A stretch of 64,000 nucleotides of DNA from Chloracidobacterium sp. N (GCF_018304765.1 NZ_CP072642.1:2571819-2635818), one strand, 5' to 3'. Positions 10,901 through 19,127 are shown, numbered from the stretch's first letter. Numbers and translations: made by a program. Notes: a model not told the origin generated them from the letters alone.

Positions 10901-11091
10901 CCCGCGAAGCCGCCATGGTGCGGTGGTGCCAGGCGATGAACCTGGCGCATGCCGATCTCGAAGATGCCGATGCGCTCAATGCCATCATCTGGTACGCCAC
11001 CTGTGGCAGCCACCGTCCCCCGCCGGCGCAAAGTCCTGATTTGCCGGTGTTTGCCGCCCTCGCTCAGGGGGTTGCCGGGCGCGATGAGTGA
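7978..11091 (+). CDS. Secreted YncE-like beta-propeller/phosphoesterase fusion
   Basis: The protein has about 1037 aa. After a signal peptide (LTLGISLTLLAMLFTGG) comes a seven-bladed-type propeller with YncE-like repeats over about residues 40-490 (LIRSPDGRYLIAVNSGFG, LALSTDGETLYTANNLGDS, TRLYVVNSDGDAVSVMD). An Arg/Lys/Ser-rich linker lies near 410-450. The C-terminal half matches the phosphoesterase family of phospholipase C/acid phosphatase type: HIIYIIKENRTYDAVFGDL, FFVNSEASPDGHNWATAA, and VVEDDAQNGPDHVDCHR for the metal site. It probably acts in the periplasm or outside the cell on phosphate esters; the substrate is unknown. ATG 7978 is preferred (7972 is also possible), because upstream in-frame ATGs lie within the tRNA promoter region and add no signal-like sequence. 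Confidence 0.82.
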   Translation: MNFNVPRQLRLTLGISLTLLAMLFTGGRLAADRQPQPEFRLTPAGTLIRDAATHQPAVGALPVNLIRSPDGRYLIAVNSGFGIQRNATHKLHQSLAVIDLAARPAPTVIQNVYVPVPQSVCVGAVFVPPPHPDGTCTFYVSGGHENKIWRFQFVPGARQPLQPGVSNFNTPLEAPFIEVSGLAAEPPSPRYNNNLAAVFPLGLALSTDGETLYTANNLGDSLGLIHHHQGKPELESLKLQNPKRPNQATYPYEVKVVPTGQGDKVYVSCWGDGSLAVVNPTTKAVRFVDIGRHPTAMTLDRAQTRLYVVNSDGDAVSVMDTATDTEIERIALRLDERNQGGTSPQSLALDEDETTLYVANARANCVAVVRLGAQARPTAQRHDASEARHQSASKKPSRKTKVRSEPESTAEPERRQQASVVKGFIPTGLYPSAVAVVGRTLVVGNGKGTGFENSSVVANTSGRFPNAPNDRFPAEAESGRQGGQYSVALVAGTLSRIPLPDDRQLADYTRQTLQNNGLLGPHKTRLFKGPSPIRHIIYIIKENRTYDAVFGDLERAGNGLPADGDPYLAIFGAGEAAIARDGTPQDITPNHRALALRFGLFDRFFVNSEASPDGHNWATAALSSDYTDKAFRWEYSRRSRTYDYEGFNRLPNFAPRQGVPPAFDLPVTADDIERYLVRFIPYRQGARDIAEPDTLYLWDAAARAGLTYRNYGEFVGTVSQVELDAINRNQRRSYPDLTPNVTATPTKKTLEGHVCPTFRNFDMHTPDAMTTDSYLAALNSHGQTDPLITVQHPDARFRGTSRLGAWLAEFQQCVETRQTTGRDELPNFSIVRLPNDHTSGMMPGLPTPQFHVADNDYALGRLVEAVSTSPYWKDTAIFVVEDDAQNGPDHVDCHRSVALVISAYNRPGQLIHEYHTTVSLIRTMELLLGLPPMNALDANAVPMDIFQDKPDLRPYRAILPRVAAGNLLVAPPQTAREAAMVRWCQAMNLAHADLEDADALNAIIWYATCGSHRPPPAQSPDLPVFAALAQGVAGRDE

Positions 11092-11122
11092 CGCTCCGGC
11101 GCAGAAAACGTTGGTAAAAAAC

Positions 11123-11150
11123 TTGACACTGCGGATGACAACGGGATAGA
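11123..11150 (+). promoter_or_regulatory. Putative sigma-70 promoter of the CHAP gene
   Basis: A perfect TTGACA at 11123-11128 is followed by a 16-bp spacer and GATAGA at 11145-11150 (or 17 bp and ATAGAG). It lies 50 bp before the ATG of the CHAP-domain gene, in the 108-bp gap after the phosphoesterase gene. The -35 is strong and the -10 is weak. Confidence 0.5.
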
Positions 11151-11199
11151 GAACGCCCGTCCTTACCATTATTCCCGTAATTTTGAGAGTCAACGAACC

Positions 11200-11820
11200 A
11201 TGGTGCTTCGCTTGAAGAAGCAACTTCGTCGCTTTTTTGTGATGACAGTTGCCGTACTCGGTCTGGCCACGGCAGTCACGGCCCAGGTGGAAGACAACAC
11301 CCATCAACCTTACAAAGGGTTTAGCTGGGGCTATTGCACATACTACGCCGCGCAGGTTTTCGACCGCTTTGCGGCGGCGGAAGGCGGCATTGACTGGCGC
11401 GGCAACGGCGGCATGTGGCTGCGCGCCGCACAGGAAAAAGGCTGGCAGACGAGTACCAACCCGCGCGATGCGCGCGTGGGCGCCATCATCGTCTGGCAAA
11501 ATGACGGTCGGGGACACGTCGGCGTTGTGGATGACGTGTATCCAGATGGCATCCTCATCAGCGAGATGAACTGGCGCGTCAACAGCGATGGCGACGCCAC
11601 GGGTGGTTTCAACCGCATCAGCCAGTCGTTTTTGCCGTTTTCGACCAACCTCGACCGTGGCGTGCGGCGGCGGTACTTTTTTGCCGGATTCATCTTCCCG
11701 GAAAGGGCGGCAACGGCGCGCAAAAGCTTTTCCACGCAGGACGCACGTGGGAGGGGCCGCCAGATTCGGACGGTGGATGCCGTTTCGCGGCCGCGTGTCG
11801 TCCGCAAGGGCCGCCCCTAG
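11200..11820 (+). CDS. Secreted CHAP-domain peptidoglycan amidase/endopeptidase
   Basis: A 206-aa protein with a signal peptide (about residues 8-29, ending VTAQ). The CHAP domain runs from about 40 to 175. The expected catalytic Cys is in GYCTYYAAQVFDRF (Cys46). His lies in RGHVGVVDDV (His106), with an acidic/Asn partner in ISEMNWRVNSDGD. CHAP enzymes cleave peptidoglycan cross-links or the amide to MurNAc, or bind murein as accessory factors. The spacing RVGAIIVWQNDGRGHVG is typical. The C-terminal tail (about 180-206) is basic. No toxin, phage or secretion genes are adjacent, so cell-wall remodelling is the likeliest role. Confidence 0.85.
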   Translation: MVLRLKKQLRRFFVMTVAVLGLATAVTAQVEDNTHQPYKGFSWGYCTYYAAQVFDRFAAAEGGIDWRGNGGMWLRAAQEKGWQTSTNPRDARVGAIIVWQNDGRGHVGVVDDVYPDGILISEMNWRVNSDGDATGGFNRISQSFLPFSTNLDRGVRRRYFFAGFIFPERAATARKSFSTQDARGRGRQIRTVDAVSRPRVVRKGRP

Positions 11821-12024
11821 AGCGACCCGACCTGGGATAAGGCGGTTTTCCGGCCTCGAACCTTCCCCCCCTGGGACAGGTGTTTTTCTGAGCTTTCCGC
11901 AGCCTGCGCGGCTGGGTTAGCCTCTTTTTGTGTGCTGACCTGCACGGTTACGTCGGTCTCCACAGGGTCGTATCGTGCGGCCCGGGACGCGGGCGGTTTG
12001 GATGGTCAAAAGGGGAGAAGTTTC

Positions 12025-13845
12025 ATGAGCACCACCCCGTTGCCCCTTTGGACACGCGAGGTCTCCGCCCGGCGTTCAGCCTGGTATCTTGGGCTGACGA
12101 CGTTCAGCATCCTCGTGCTCGAACTGGCCGCCATCCGGTGGATTGGCTCGCAAATCCGGGTCTTCGCCTACTTTGCCAACCTGGTACTCATGGCGGTTTT
12201 CCTTGGGATGGGCCTTGGGGTGGCCCTTGGCCGCCGGTATCCGCATCTTTTCGAGTGGGTGTTCCCGGCGCTGCTCGTCCTGGCCGCAGTTCTGGCTTTG
12301 TCCAAGCAGGTCGGGCTGATGGACTTGGGATTCCCTGACCCATCCATCAGCCTCTGGGGAGCTGATGTCAGGATGGTGTCTTTCGGCCAGTTCTGTCTGG
12401 CGACGCTGGTTGTCGTTGGACTGTTCTGGCTGGTGGCACTGGTGTTTTTGCTCATGGCCATTCCGGTGGGCTGGTGGTTCGGGCAGCTTCCGCCCCTGCG
12501 GGCTTATACCTATGACCTGCTTGGCTCACTCCTCGGCGTGCTGGCGTTCACCGCGGTGGCGGCGCTGCACCTGCCACCGGCCGTCTGGTTCGGACTGGGG
12601 TTGCTTCCGCTCGCCTGGGTCAGCCGCCGGTGGTGGGCAGCGTTCGGCATCGGCGTCATCCTGCTGACCGGCTGGGCCAGCCAGGGGGCTTACTTTTCGC
12701 CCTACAACCGCATTGATCTTGCAACCGACGATTTTTTCACCGGGGAGGGCCAGCCCCCCAACCCGGTTGCGCGCCCGGAATACAAGCTCAGTGTCAACCG
12801 GGACTTTCACCAGCACCTGCTCGATCTTTCCACCGCCACGGTCAGCCAGGAACCGCCCGATGCACTCCGGGCGCGGATTCAGAAAATCTACGAAATCCCG
12901 TTCCGTCTTACGTCGCGGCGCGACCGCGCCCTGGTCGTCGGGGCCGGCACGGGCAACGATGCCGCCGCTGCCCTGCGGGCCGGATTTGCCCACGTTTCCT
13001 GTGTCGAAATCGATCCGGTGATTTTACGCCTGGGGCGTGAGAAACACCCGGAACAACCATACACCCGCCCCAACGTCCGGCTCATCAACAACGATGCCCG
13101 CGCCTACTTCGAGCAAAACCATACCGACCAGTACGATGTCGTCTGCTACGGACTCGTGGACTCCCACGCCATGTTCTCGGCCCTGTCCACGCTCCGTCTG
13201 GACAACTACCTCTACACGGTCGAGGGGCTTCGTTCCGGCTGGAAGCACGTCGCACCGGGCGGCATCATGTCCGTTTCCTTCTCGGTTTTCGCCGGCGACT
13301 GGATGCTCTACCGCCTCAACAACACCCTTCTGGAGGCGACCGGCCTTCAGCCTTTGGTGATTCTGCACGGCTATAACTACGGGGTGACGTTTCTCGTAGG
13401 GCGCGAACTGATGCCCCAGACGGTGCAGGCCACAACGGGCTTTCCGGTTCACGTCCTCCCTGAAATGGAAATCCGCATTCCAACCGACGACTGGCCGTTT
13501 CTTTATCTGCGCCCCAATACGGTGCCCTATGCCTACCTGACCGTTCTGACGCTGATCCTCGTCACGGCCCTGGTGGCTGTCCGGCAGACGTTCGGGGCCG
13601 ACCTGCTCACCTCGCGCCGGTTTGACCCGGTGCTGTTTCTGATGGGTGCGGCCTTTCTGTTGCTTGAAACGCGGATGGTCACGGAGTTGGGTCTGCTCTT
13701 TGGTTCGACGTGGGTCGTCAACGCCTCCGTTTTTGCCGGCGTTCTTGTCATGGTGCTGCTGGCCAACGGCTACGTCATCCGGCGGACGGCCTCCCGGATT
13801 CAGCCGTGGTACGTCCCCTTGGTCATATCCCTGCTCGCGGTGTAG
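12025..13845 (+). CDS. Membrane spermidine-synthase-like methyltransferase-fold protein, ends at in-frame TAG
   Basis: The ATG at 12025 has a good upstream AAAAGGGGAG. The 606-aa product begins with about seven hydrophobic segments (residues 20-235). A soluble Rossmann domain of polyamine-synthase type follows, with ALVVGAGTGNDAAAALRAG, SCVEIDPVILRLGREKHPE and YDVVCYGLVDSHAMF. A second set of membrane helices starts near 500 and is interrupted by a TAG at 13843-13845. The same reading frame continues after the stop for another 107 codons of membrane sequence, with no frameshift. Integral-membrane spermidine-synthase-like proteins normally have this second membrane block, so the gene looks split by a nonsense change. 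The enzymatic reaction is unproven in this subfamily. Confidence 0.72.
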   Translation: MSTTPLPLWTREVSARRSAWYLGLTTFSILVLELAAIRWIGSQIRVFAYFANLVLMAVFLGMGLGVALGRRYPHLFEWVFPALLVLAAVLALSKQVGLMDLGFPDPSISLWGADVRMVSFGQFCLATLVVVGLFWLVALVFLLMAIPVGWWFGQLPPLRAYTYDLLGSLLGVLAFTAVAALHLPPAVWFGLGLLPLAWVSRRWWAAFGIGVILLTGWASQGAYFSPYNRIDLATDDFFTGEGQPPNPVARPEYKLSVNRDFHQHLLDLSTATVSQEPPDALRARIQKIYEIPFRLTSRRDRALVVGAGTGNDAAAALRAGFAHVSCVEIDPVILRLGREKHPEQPYTRPNVRLINNDARAYFEQNHTDQYDVVCYGLVDSHAMFSALSTLRLDNYLYTVEGLRSGWKHVAPGGIMSVSFSVFAGDWMLYRLNNTLLEATGLQPLVILHGYNYGVTFLVGRELMPQTVQATTGFPVHVLPEMEIRIPTDDWPFLYLRPNTVPYAYLTVLTLILVTALVAVRQTFGADLLTSRRFDPVLFLMGAAFLLLETRMVTELGLLFGSTWVVNASVFAGVLVMVLLANGYVIRRTASRIQPWYVPLVISLLAV

Positions 13846-13848
13846 TGG

Positions 13849-14172
13849 TTGGGGGCTGGGACGCTCAATCAGTTTTCGCTACTGACGCGCGGCATCCTGG
13901 GCGGACTGCTCTTTGCCCTGCCGGTGTTTTTTGCCGGGGTCATCGTCTCCACCCTTCTGAAGCGGGCCCAGGATGTCCCCGGTGCGCTGGGATCCAACAT
14001 CCTGGGTTCAGTGGTCGGCGGCTGCCTGGAATACCTTTCGATGTACGCGGGGTTACGCAAGATGACCTTGCTGGCGATGGCGCTCTACCTGACGGCGTAT
14101 CTCATTCTGGCGCGGCAGGCGGCCCAGCCGGAAGCGGCTGAAGCAGCGCTTCCCCGCGAAGCCGATGCCTGA
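13849..14172 (+). CDS. C-terminal part of the spermidine-synthase-like protein (after in-frame TAG)
   Basis: This frame is identical to that of the preceding gene and follows its TAG by one codon. From the TTG at 13849 it encodes 107 aa with three hydrophobic segments (ILGGLLFALPVFFAGVIVSTL, SMYAGLRKMTLLAMALYLTAY and a shorter one). A GALGSNILGSVVGGCLEYLS motif sits between the membrane segments, which fits the end of the large membrane spermidine-synthase-like family. There is no ribosome-binding site before 13849, so independent translation is doubtful. It is best read as the missing end of one roughly 715-residue protein. The alternatives are a pseudogene, stop readthrough or a sequencing error. 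Confidence 0.6.
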   Translation: MGAGTLNQFSLLTRGILGGLLFALPVFFAGVIVSTLLKRAQDVPGALGSNILGSVVGGCLEYLSMYAGLRKMTLLAMALYLTAYLILARQAAQPEAAEAALPREADA

Positions 14173-14191
14173 TGGGGTCAGAACGGACACC

Positions 14192-16048
14192 CTAGCGACG
14201 GGGCAGGGCAACGGGCGCTTCCGCCACCTCCGCTGCCGGCTTCAACCCCTGAGTCAGTTTCCGAATGTCACTTTCTTCCAGGGTTTCGCGTTCAAGTAAC
14301 TCGCGGGTACAACGCTCCAGCACCTCGCGGTTGCTTTCGAGAATGCGGTAGGCACGCTCAAAAGCGCCCATGACAATGTCCCGGATGGCTTGGTCAATCC
14401 GCGCCTGCGTGGACTCGGCCACCCGGCATCCGCCCGGCGCCAACTCCGGCACGTCCAGAAAACGCGGCTTCTGCGCCTCAAAGGCAACATAGCCCAGCCC
14501 TTCGTCCATGCCGTAACGGGTGATCATGTCGCGGGCAATGTCGGTTGCCCGCGCCAGGTCATCGGCCGCGCCCGTCGAAATTTCCCCAAACACGAGCTTT
14601 TCGGCTGCCCGGCCGCCCAACAGCACGGCAATTTTGTTTTCCAAATCGGCGCGTGTCATCAGAAACCGGTCTTCGGTTGGCCGCTGCAAGGTGTACCCAA
14701 GCGCCCCAATCCCACGGGGAATGATCGAAATCTTGTGGACGGCATCCGCCCCCGGCAAAGCCAGCGCGACCAGTGCATGCCCGATTTCGTGATAGGCCAC
14801 GGTTTCGCGCTCTCTGGGGTTGATGACGCGGTTTTTCTTTTCCAGACCGGCCACCAGGCGCTCCAGCGCCACCGTAAAATCCACCAGCTCGACCGCTGCC
14901 GCCTTGCGCCGGGTTGCCGCCAGTGCGGCTTCATTGACGAGATTGGCCAGATCAGCACCGGAAAAACCGGTCGTCAACGCGGCGACCTGCTCCAGGTCGA
15001 GACCGGGTGCCAGCGTGATCTTCCTGGCGTGAACTTTGAGAATCTCCAGCCGTCCCTTCTTGTCGGGACGGTCCACGAGCACCTGCCGGTCAAACCGGCC
15101 GGCGCGCAGCAGCGCCGGGTCAAGAATCTCCGGTCGGTTGGTTGCCGCCAGAATGATCAGGCCCACTGACGTATCGAAACCATCCATTTCAGTCAGCAAC
15201 TGATTGAGCGTCTGCTCGCGCTCGTCGTGTCCGACCAGCGGGCCGCCCGCGCCGCGCGCCCGTCCCAGCGCATCCAGTTCGTCAATGAAAATGATCGCCG
15301 GTGCGTGCGTGCGCGCCTGCTCAAACAGATCACGTACCCGGGCAGCGCCCACTCCGACAAACATTTCAATGAACTCCGAACCCGAAATCGAGAAAAACGG
15401 CACGCCGGCTTCACCGGCAACGGCCTTGGCCAGCAGGGTTTTGCCGGTGCCCGGCGGGCCCACCAGCAGCACCCCCTTGGGAATCCGCGCGCCCAGACGA
15501 CCATATTCCTGCGGCGCTTTCAGAAAGTTGACGACTTCCTCCAGTTCGGCTTTGGCTTCATCCACCCCTGCCACGTCGCCAAACGTCACGCCGGTTTTTT
15601 TCTCGACATACACCTTGGCGCGGCTCCTGCCGACGCTCATGAAGCCGCCCATGCCCTGCTTTTCAGCAAACCGCCGGAACAGGAAAAACCACACCCCGAA
15701 GAAGACCAAAACCGGCAGCACCCACGAAAGCAGGTCACGCACCCAGGTGCTTTCCACGATGCGGCTGTACCGGACGCCATACCCCGACAACCGCTCGGCC
15801 AGTTCCGGCTCCACCCGCGTCGCCGCAATCGAGGTCTTGCCGCGATTGTCCGGCGCTTTCAACCGCCCGGTTATCGTCCTGTCCGTGACGATGACCTCCT
15901 CCACCCGCCCTTCCGCCAGGGCCTTTTCAAACTCACTGTAAGGAACGGGCTCGACGGTACTTACCCGCTGCCAGTACTCCTGGAACACCAGCAGCGCCAG
16001 AATGGCCACCATCCAGTATCCGAAATTCCAGCGACTTTCCTGCTTCAT
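14192..16048 (-). CDS. ftsH: ATP-dependent zinc metalloprotease FtsH
   Basis: A membrane-anchored AAA+ protease that degrades unfolded membrane and short-lived cytosolic proteins. Two membrane segments (about residues 11-24 and 105-124) flank a small periplasmic domain. Walker A is GPPGTGKT (197-204) and Walker B is IIFIDELD (252-259). The second region of homology includes [20 protein letters not shown]. The zinc site HEIGH is at 420-424. The 618 aa length is standard. It converges with the split spermidine-synthase-like gene, 19 bp away, and follows hsp20 on the same strand, separated from it by a strong terminator, so it probably has its own promoter in the 16049-16130 gap. Confidence 0.97.
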   Translation of the reverse strand: MKQESRWNFGYWMVAILALLVFQEYWQRVSTVEPVPYSEFEKALAEGRVEEVIVTDRTITGRLKAPDNRGKTSIAATRVEPELAERLSGYGVRYSRIVESTWVRDLLSWVLPVLVFFGVWFFLFRRFAEKQGMGGFMSVGRSRAKVYVEKKTGVTFGDVAGVDEAKAELEEVVNFLKAPQEYGRLGARIPKGVLLVGPPGTGKTLLAKAVAGEAGVPFFSISGSEFIEMFVGVGAARVRDLFEQARTHAPAIIFIDELDALGRARGAGGPLVGHDEREQTLNQLLTEMDGFDTSVGLIILAATNRPEILDPALLRAGRFDRQVLVDRPDKKGRLEILKVHARKITLAPGLDLEQVAALTTGFSGADLANLVNEAALAATRRKAAAVELVDFTVALERLVAGLEKKNRVINPRERETVAYHEIGHALVALALPGADAVHKISIIPRGIGALGYTLQRPTEDRFLMTRADLENKIAVLLGGRAAEKLVFGEISTGAADDLARATDIARDMITRYGMDEGLGYVAFEAQKPRFLDVPELAPGGCRVAESTQARIDQAIRDIVMGAFERAYRILESNREVLERCTRELLERETLEESDIRKLTQGLKPAAEVAEAPVALPRR

Positions 16049-16133
16049 CCCTGATTCGTCCTTGACAACGCGGGGCGTGGTGGCTGGTGCAGACGTACCC
16101 TGCCACAGCTATGCCTCGTCTCCCAAAGGTAAC

Positions 16134-16170
16134 AAAAAACGCCGCCCCTGGAGCGGTGTTTCGGGCGGCG
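16134..16170 (-). terminator. Rho-independent terminator after hsp20
   Basis: Read on the minus strand, the 8-bp stem CGCCGCCC (16170-16163) pairs with GGGCGGCG (16147-16140) and is followed at once by TTTTTT (16139-16134). It lies about 30 bp after the hsp20 stop and separates hsp20 from ftsH. Confidence 0.85.
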
Positions 16171-16198
16171 TGCTGAACTTCGGCGGCTCCGCAACCGC

Positions 16199-16792
16199 CT
16201 AACTCTCAATGGGAATGGGACGCCCCCGCTGCGGCCGGCTCGGCGTCCGCTTGCCAATCGTCAACGTCAGGACACCGTTCCTGAAACTGGCCTTGATATT
16301 GTCAGCATCCGCATCGTCGGGCAGGTTGAGCATCCGCTGAAAAGCGCCATACGTACGCTCGATCCGATGCTGCTGCCCGTCTTTGTACTCCTGCTCGTGG
16401 CGCTTTTCGCCCTGAATGTACAGCACGTCTTCGTCCAGCGTGATGTTGACATCCTTCGGCTCTACACCGGGTAGCTCCAGTGCAATGTGGTAGTGCGTCT
16501 CTGTTTCGTGAATGTCGAGCGCCGGGCGGAGCAGCCCCTGCCAGTCGGAAGCCGGCCAGTCCGGCATTGTCATGGATGGCCACGCCAGTCCAAAGTTGCG
16601 CAACGCCTCGTTGAACAGCCGGTCAATCTCGCGTTGCAGTTGCACCACCGGCAAAAAGGGCGTGGGAGGAGCAGGTTCTGCCGTCCCGCGCGATGTCCCC
16701 GAAGACTCTGCTTTGCGGACCGGGAGCGTTGTCGGTTGGGTTTCCTGTTCTTTCCTGAACCAGTTCCAGGGGGCCAGTTTTTTCAGGTCCAT
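16199..16792 (-). CDS. Small heat-shock protein, Hsp20/alpha-crystallin family
   Basis: An ATP-independent chaperone that holds unfolding proteins. The start at 16792 is set by GAGGAG seven bases upstream of MDLKKLAPWNWF; an in-frame start at 16831 is less likely. An N-terminal variable arm (1-85) contains a helix with QREIDRLFNEALRNFG. The alpha-crystallin domain (about 95-185) includes HYHIALELPGVEPKDVNITL and VLYIQGEKRHE. It also has FQRMLNLPDDADADNIKASF and the hallmark FRNGVLTLTI. The last residues (GRPIPIES) hold the C-terminal I-x-I anchor used for oligomer assembly. The 197 aa length is slightly long for the family because of the N-terminal arm. A strong terminator follows. Confidence 0.93.
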   Translation of the reverse strand: MDLKKLAPWNWFRKEQETQPTTLPVRKAESSGTSRGTAEPAPPTPFLPVVQLQREIDRLFNEALRNFGLAWPSMTMPDWPASDWQGLLRPALDIHETETHYHIALELPGVEPKDVNITLDEDVLYIQGEKRHEQEYKDGQQHRIERTYGAFQRMLNLPDDADADNIKASFRNGVLTLTIGKRTPSRPQRGRPIPIES

Positions 16793-16840
16793 GGCAGTTC
16801 TCCTCGATATGAAAGTCCTGTCTGTAAACATACACCCGGT

Positions 16841-16861
16841 GAATAGCGAATAGCGAATAGC
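16841..16861. repeat. Three tandem 7-bp repeats upstream of hsp20
   Basis: GAATAGC is repeated three times without interruption, about 50-70 bp upstream of the hsp20 start codon and within its probable promoter region. On the hsp20-sense strand it reads GCTATTC three times. It could be a regulator-binding array or chance; there is no known match. Confidence 0.4.
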
Positions 16862-17030
16862 AAGGCGGTTTGGCCCCTTCGCTGAAGCTCGTCATCAAAG
16901 CTCGTCGTCGTTCCCCCAGCCTGAATTTTGGCGGTCAACGGTGAAGCGGTTCGGGCAACCGGAGTGGATGGACGCGCCGGGCTGCTTTACGGCGGAGCCG
17001 GCTTTTTCTGTGGCAGCCGCAATCTGGTGG

Positions 17031-17603
17031 CTACCGTTGAAACCAGCTTCCGAGCAGCGTGACGAGACCCAGCAGGGCAAAGACAGCGGCGGCCACGGCG
17101 TGAACCAGCTTCATCGGGATTTTGGACGCCAGCCTGTCCCCGACAAAGATGGCGGGCACGTCGGCGATGAGCATCCCCAGGGTGGTGCCAAGGATGACCA
17201 TCCAGGGCGCGGCATAGTGGGCGGCAAGGGCCACGGTGGCGATCTGGGTTTTGTCACCCATTTCCACGAGGAAAAACGTCAGCAGCGTTGCACCGAAGAC
17301 ACCGAAGCGCCGGGCAACCTGGGTTTCTTCCTCTTCGATGCGGTCAGGGATGAGCGTCCAGATAGCCATGCCGATAAAGGACAGACCAAGCACCCAGCGC
17401 AGCACATCAGGGCTGACGACGCGGGTGAGCCAGGCTCCCAGCGCACCGGCCAGTCCGTGGTTGAGCAGGGTGGCCACCAGGATGCCCAGAATGATGGGCA
17501 ACGGCTTTTTGAACCGCGCCGCAAGGATGAAGGCGAGAAGCTGGGTTTTGTCGCCGATCTCCGCCAGTGCGACAACGGCCGTTGAAACGAGAAGGGATTC
17601 CAT
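17031..17603 (-). CDS. GDT1/TMEM165 family (UPF0016) cation transporter, probable Mn2+ exporter
   Basis: The 190-aa protein has six hydrophobic segments in two homologous halves. Each half carries the family signature E-x-G-D-K-T: AEIGDKTQLLAFILAARF near residue 14 and VEMGDKTQIATVALAAHY near residue 113. Bacterial members of the family export manganese or move Ca2+/Mn2+ in exchange for protons; Mn2+ export is inferred. An acidic loop (IPDRIEEEETQ) separates the halves. The gene lies between hsp20 (same direction, 238 bp downstream) and a divergent DUF6544-like gene. I looked for a yybP-ykoY manganese riboswitch in the leader and could not make a convincing one. Confidence 0.9.
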   Translation of the reverse strand: MESLLVSTAVVALAEIGDKTQLLAFILAARFKKPLPIILGILVATLLNHGLAGALGAWLTRVVSPDVLRWVLGLSFIGMAIWTLIPDRIEEEETQVARRFGVFGATLLTFFLVEMGDKTQIATVALAAHYAAPWMVILGTTLGMLIADVPAIFVGDRLASKIPMKLVHAVAAAVFALLGLVTLLGSWFQR

Positions 17604-17779
17604 GGAGAGCCTGAAGGGAAAGCCCGGAGTGGTGCCTTGCCGGGATGCCCGGCATCCGCCTCTGGGAGATGTCGCCAGGAACGGCGGCCGGGCAGCCCGA
17701 AAGCCTACATATCAGGGCTATCGGGGCGCGTTCAAGAAAAGAGCGCGGCGTATGCAGCAGCCTCACATCAAGCTGGCGT

Positions 17780-17838
17780 CCTGGGAGGGCGGGCTTCCAG
17801 CCCGCCAAGGACGTGGGCGGGACGCCCGCGCTCCCAGG
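17780..17838. repeat. GC-rich intergenic element with two hairpins inside an outer stem
   Basis: The outer arms CCTGGGAG (17780-17787) and CTCCCAGG (17831-17838) are exact complements. They enclose GGCGGGCT-TCC-AGCCCGCC and a second hairpin GGGCGGG-ACG-CCCGC. The whole can form a three-way junction or cruciform. A related sequence (GGAGCGCGGGCATCCTGCCCGC) recurs at 49353-49389 after panB. Two copies in 64 kb suggest a dispersed intergenic repeat family. The rest of the gap 17604-17959 holds no gene that I can support. Confidence 0.6.
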
Positions 17839-17959
17839 CATTCACCCGTGGCCACCGTGGATTTGTCGCAGGCGATCACCGGCCCGGGCAGGGACATCTG
17901 GGCCTTCAATAGTTATGCTCGAAGTGTATGTAGCGAACTGGTTGAGTCCGGCAGGAGGC

Positions 17960-18805
17960 ATGAAGGTGGTTGGCTGGATTCTGGTGGCGTTAGCGACCAC
18001 GGCGGTTGCTGTGTGGACAGCGGGCTATTGGCGCTGGTCATACAAAACACGGGTGCTGCTGCAGCGGCTCGAAGCCGCCCGGGTGAACACCCCGCCCGCG
18101 CGTTTCGACCTTCGCGAGCTCGACGGCTTGCCCGAGCCGGTAGCCCGGCACCTGCGGCAGGTCTTGCCGGAGGGTGCATCAATCATCCGTGCGGCTGATG
18201 TGGTGCACGCCGGCACCTTCAACCTGAGCCAAACCGACGAACAGTGGAAGCCATTCACTTCACGGCAGAGGGTTGTCACGCAACGGCCGGGTTTCGTCTG
18301 GGACGGAAGGGTGGCAATGGCACCGGGACTGGCCGTGCATGTGCACGACGCCTACGTGGATGGCGAAGGCATCCTCGAGCCCGCCATCCTGGGGCTGTTC
18401 ACCCTGGTGAATCTTCGGGATCGCGGCGAGGTGGCGCGGGGTGAGTTGGTGCGTTTCATGGCAGAGGCTGCCTGGTACCCCACCGCCCTGCTCCCGAGTC
18501 AGGGCATGTGCTGGGAACCCATCGACGACCGAAGCGCGCGCGCCACACTCAGCGATGGGGATGTCCGACTGACCATGACGTTCCATTTCGGCAACGACGG
18601 TCTCATCGCCACGATCCGCGCCGAGGACCGTGGGCGTACCGTCGGCGACCGGGTTATCCCGACCCCGTGGGAAGGAAGAATGTTCGACTACCAGCGGCGT
18701 CAGGGACTGCTCGTCCCGATCCGGGGAGAGGTGGCCTGGCTGACCCCGGAAGGCCGGCTGCCATACTGGCGCGGCACGATCAAGGAACTCAGATTCGAGT
18801 ATTGA
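17960..18805 (+). CDS. DUF6544-like membrane-anchored protein
   Basis: The product is about 281 aa. A single N-terminal membrane segment (VGWILVALATTAVAVWTAGYW) is followed by a soluble domain of repeated beta strands. PEPVARHLRQVLPEGASIIR, HAGTFNLSQTDEQWKPFTS and QGMCWEPIDDRSARATLSDG resemble the DUF6544/DUF6920 family, which often includes a conserved W-P-TALLPSQG patch; here it is AAWYPTALLPSQG. Function is unknown. ATG 17960 starts right at the membrane segment, but its AGGAGG is only one base away. ATG 17915, 15 codons upstream, is an alternative. It is flanked by the GC-rich repeat upstream and the tmRNA region downstream. Confidence 0.62.
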   Translation: MKVVGWILVALATTAVAVWTAGYWRWSYKTRVLLQRLEAARVNTPPARFDLRELDGLPEPVARHLRQVLPEGASIIRAADVVHAGTFNLSQTDEQWKPFTSRQRVVTQRPGFVWDGRVAMAPGLAVHVHDAYVDGEGILEPAILGLFTLVNLRDRGEVARGELVRFMAEAAWYPTALLPSQGMCWEPIDDRSARATLSDGDVRLTMTFHFGNDGLIATIRAEDRGRTVGDRVIPTPWEGRMFDYQRRQGLLVPIRGEVAWLTPEGRLPYWRGTIKELRFEY

Positions 18806-19127
18806 CCCGGATCATCGGATCGCTGTCATGTCGCCTGGACTGCCAATCCAAACGCGATAGACAACCGATGGTCATGACGCAGCGGTTCGGCCTGAAGACC
18901 CAAAAGTTCACAGGGTGTCGTTACCGGACTCAACTCACGCCTGCACCGGTGGGCAGGATGCACTGGTTGTGGGGTCAATGTACCTGATTGGCCCATTCTG
19001 GATTGGGCCATCCTGGTGAGAGAACGCGGCCTATTGTTCCAGGCGTTTCTGCCGATGAACACCCGAAGCCCTGATGGGCGGGACTTGATGACTGGAACGC
19101 TCCCCGGCGCAGGGGTGGCTGGCAAGC
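18806..19127. other. Intergenic stretch without a supported gene
   Basis: This 320-bp stretch lies between the DUF6544-like stop and the ssrA terminator. I see no supported coding frame. It contains one perfect 7-bp inverted repeat, TGGCCCA (18989-18995) with TGGGCCA (19004-19010), with no T-tract. Its function is unknown. Confidence 0.5.

Noticed and set aside
17604-17700. yybP-ykoY manganese riboswitch before the GDT1-family gene
   Set aside because: The expected conserved loop sequences could not be found. A covariance-model search would decide.
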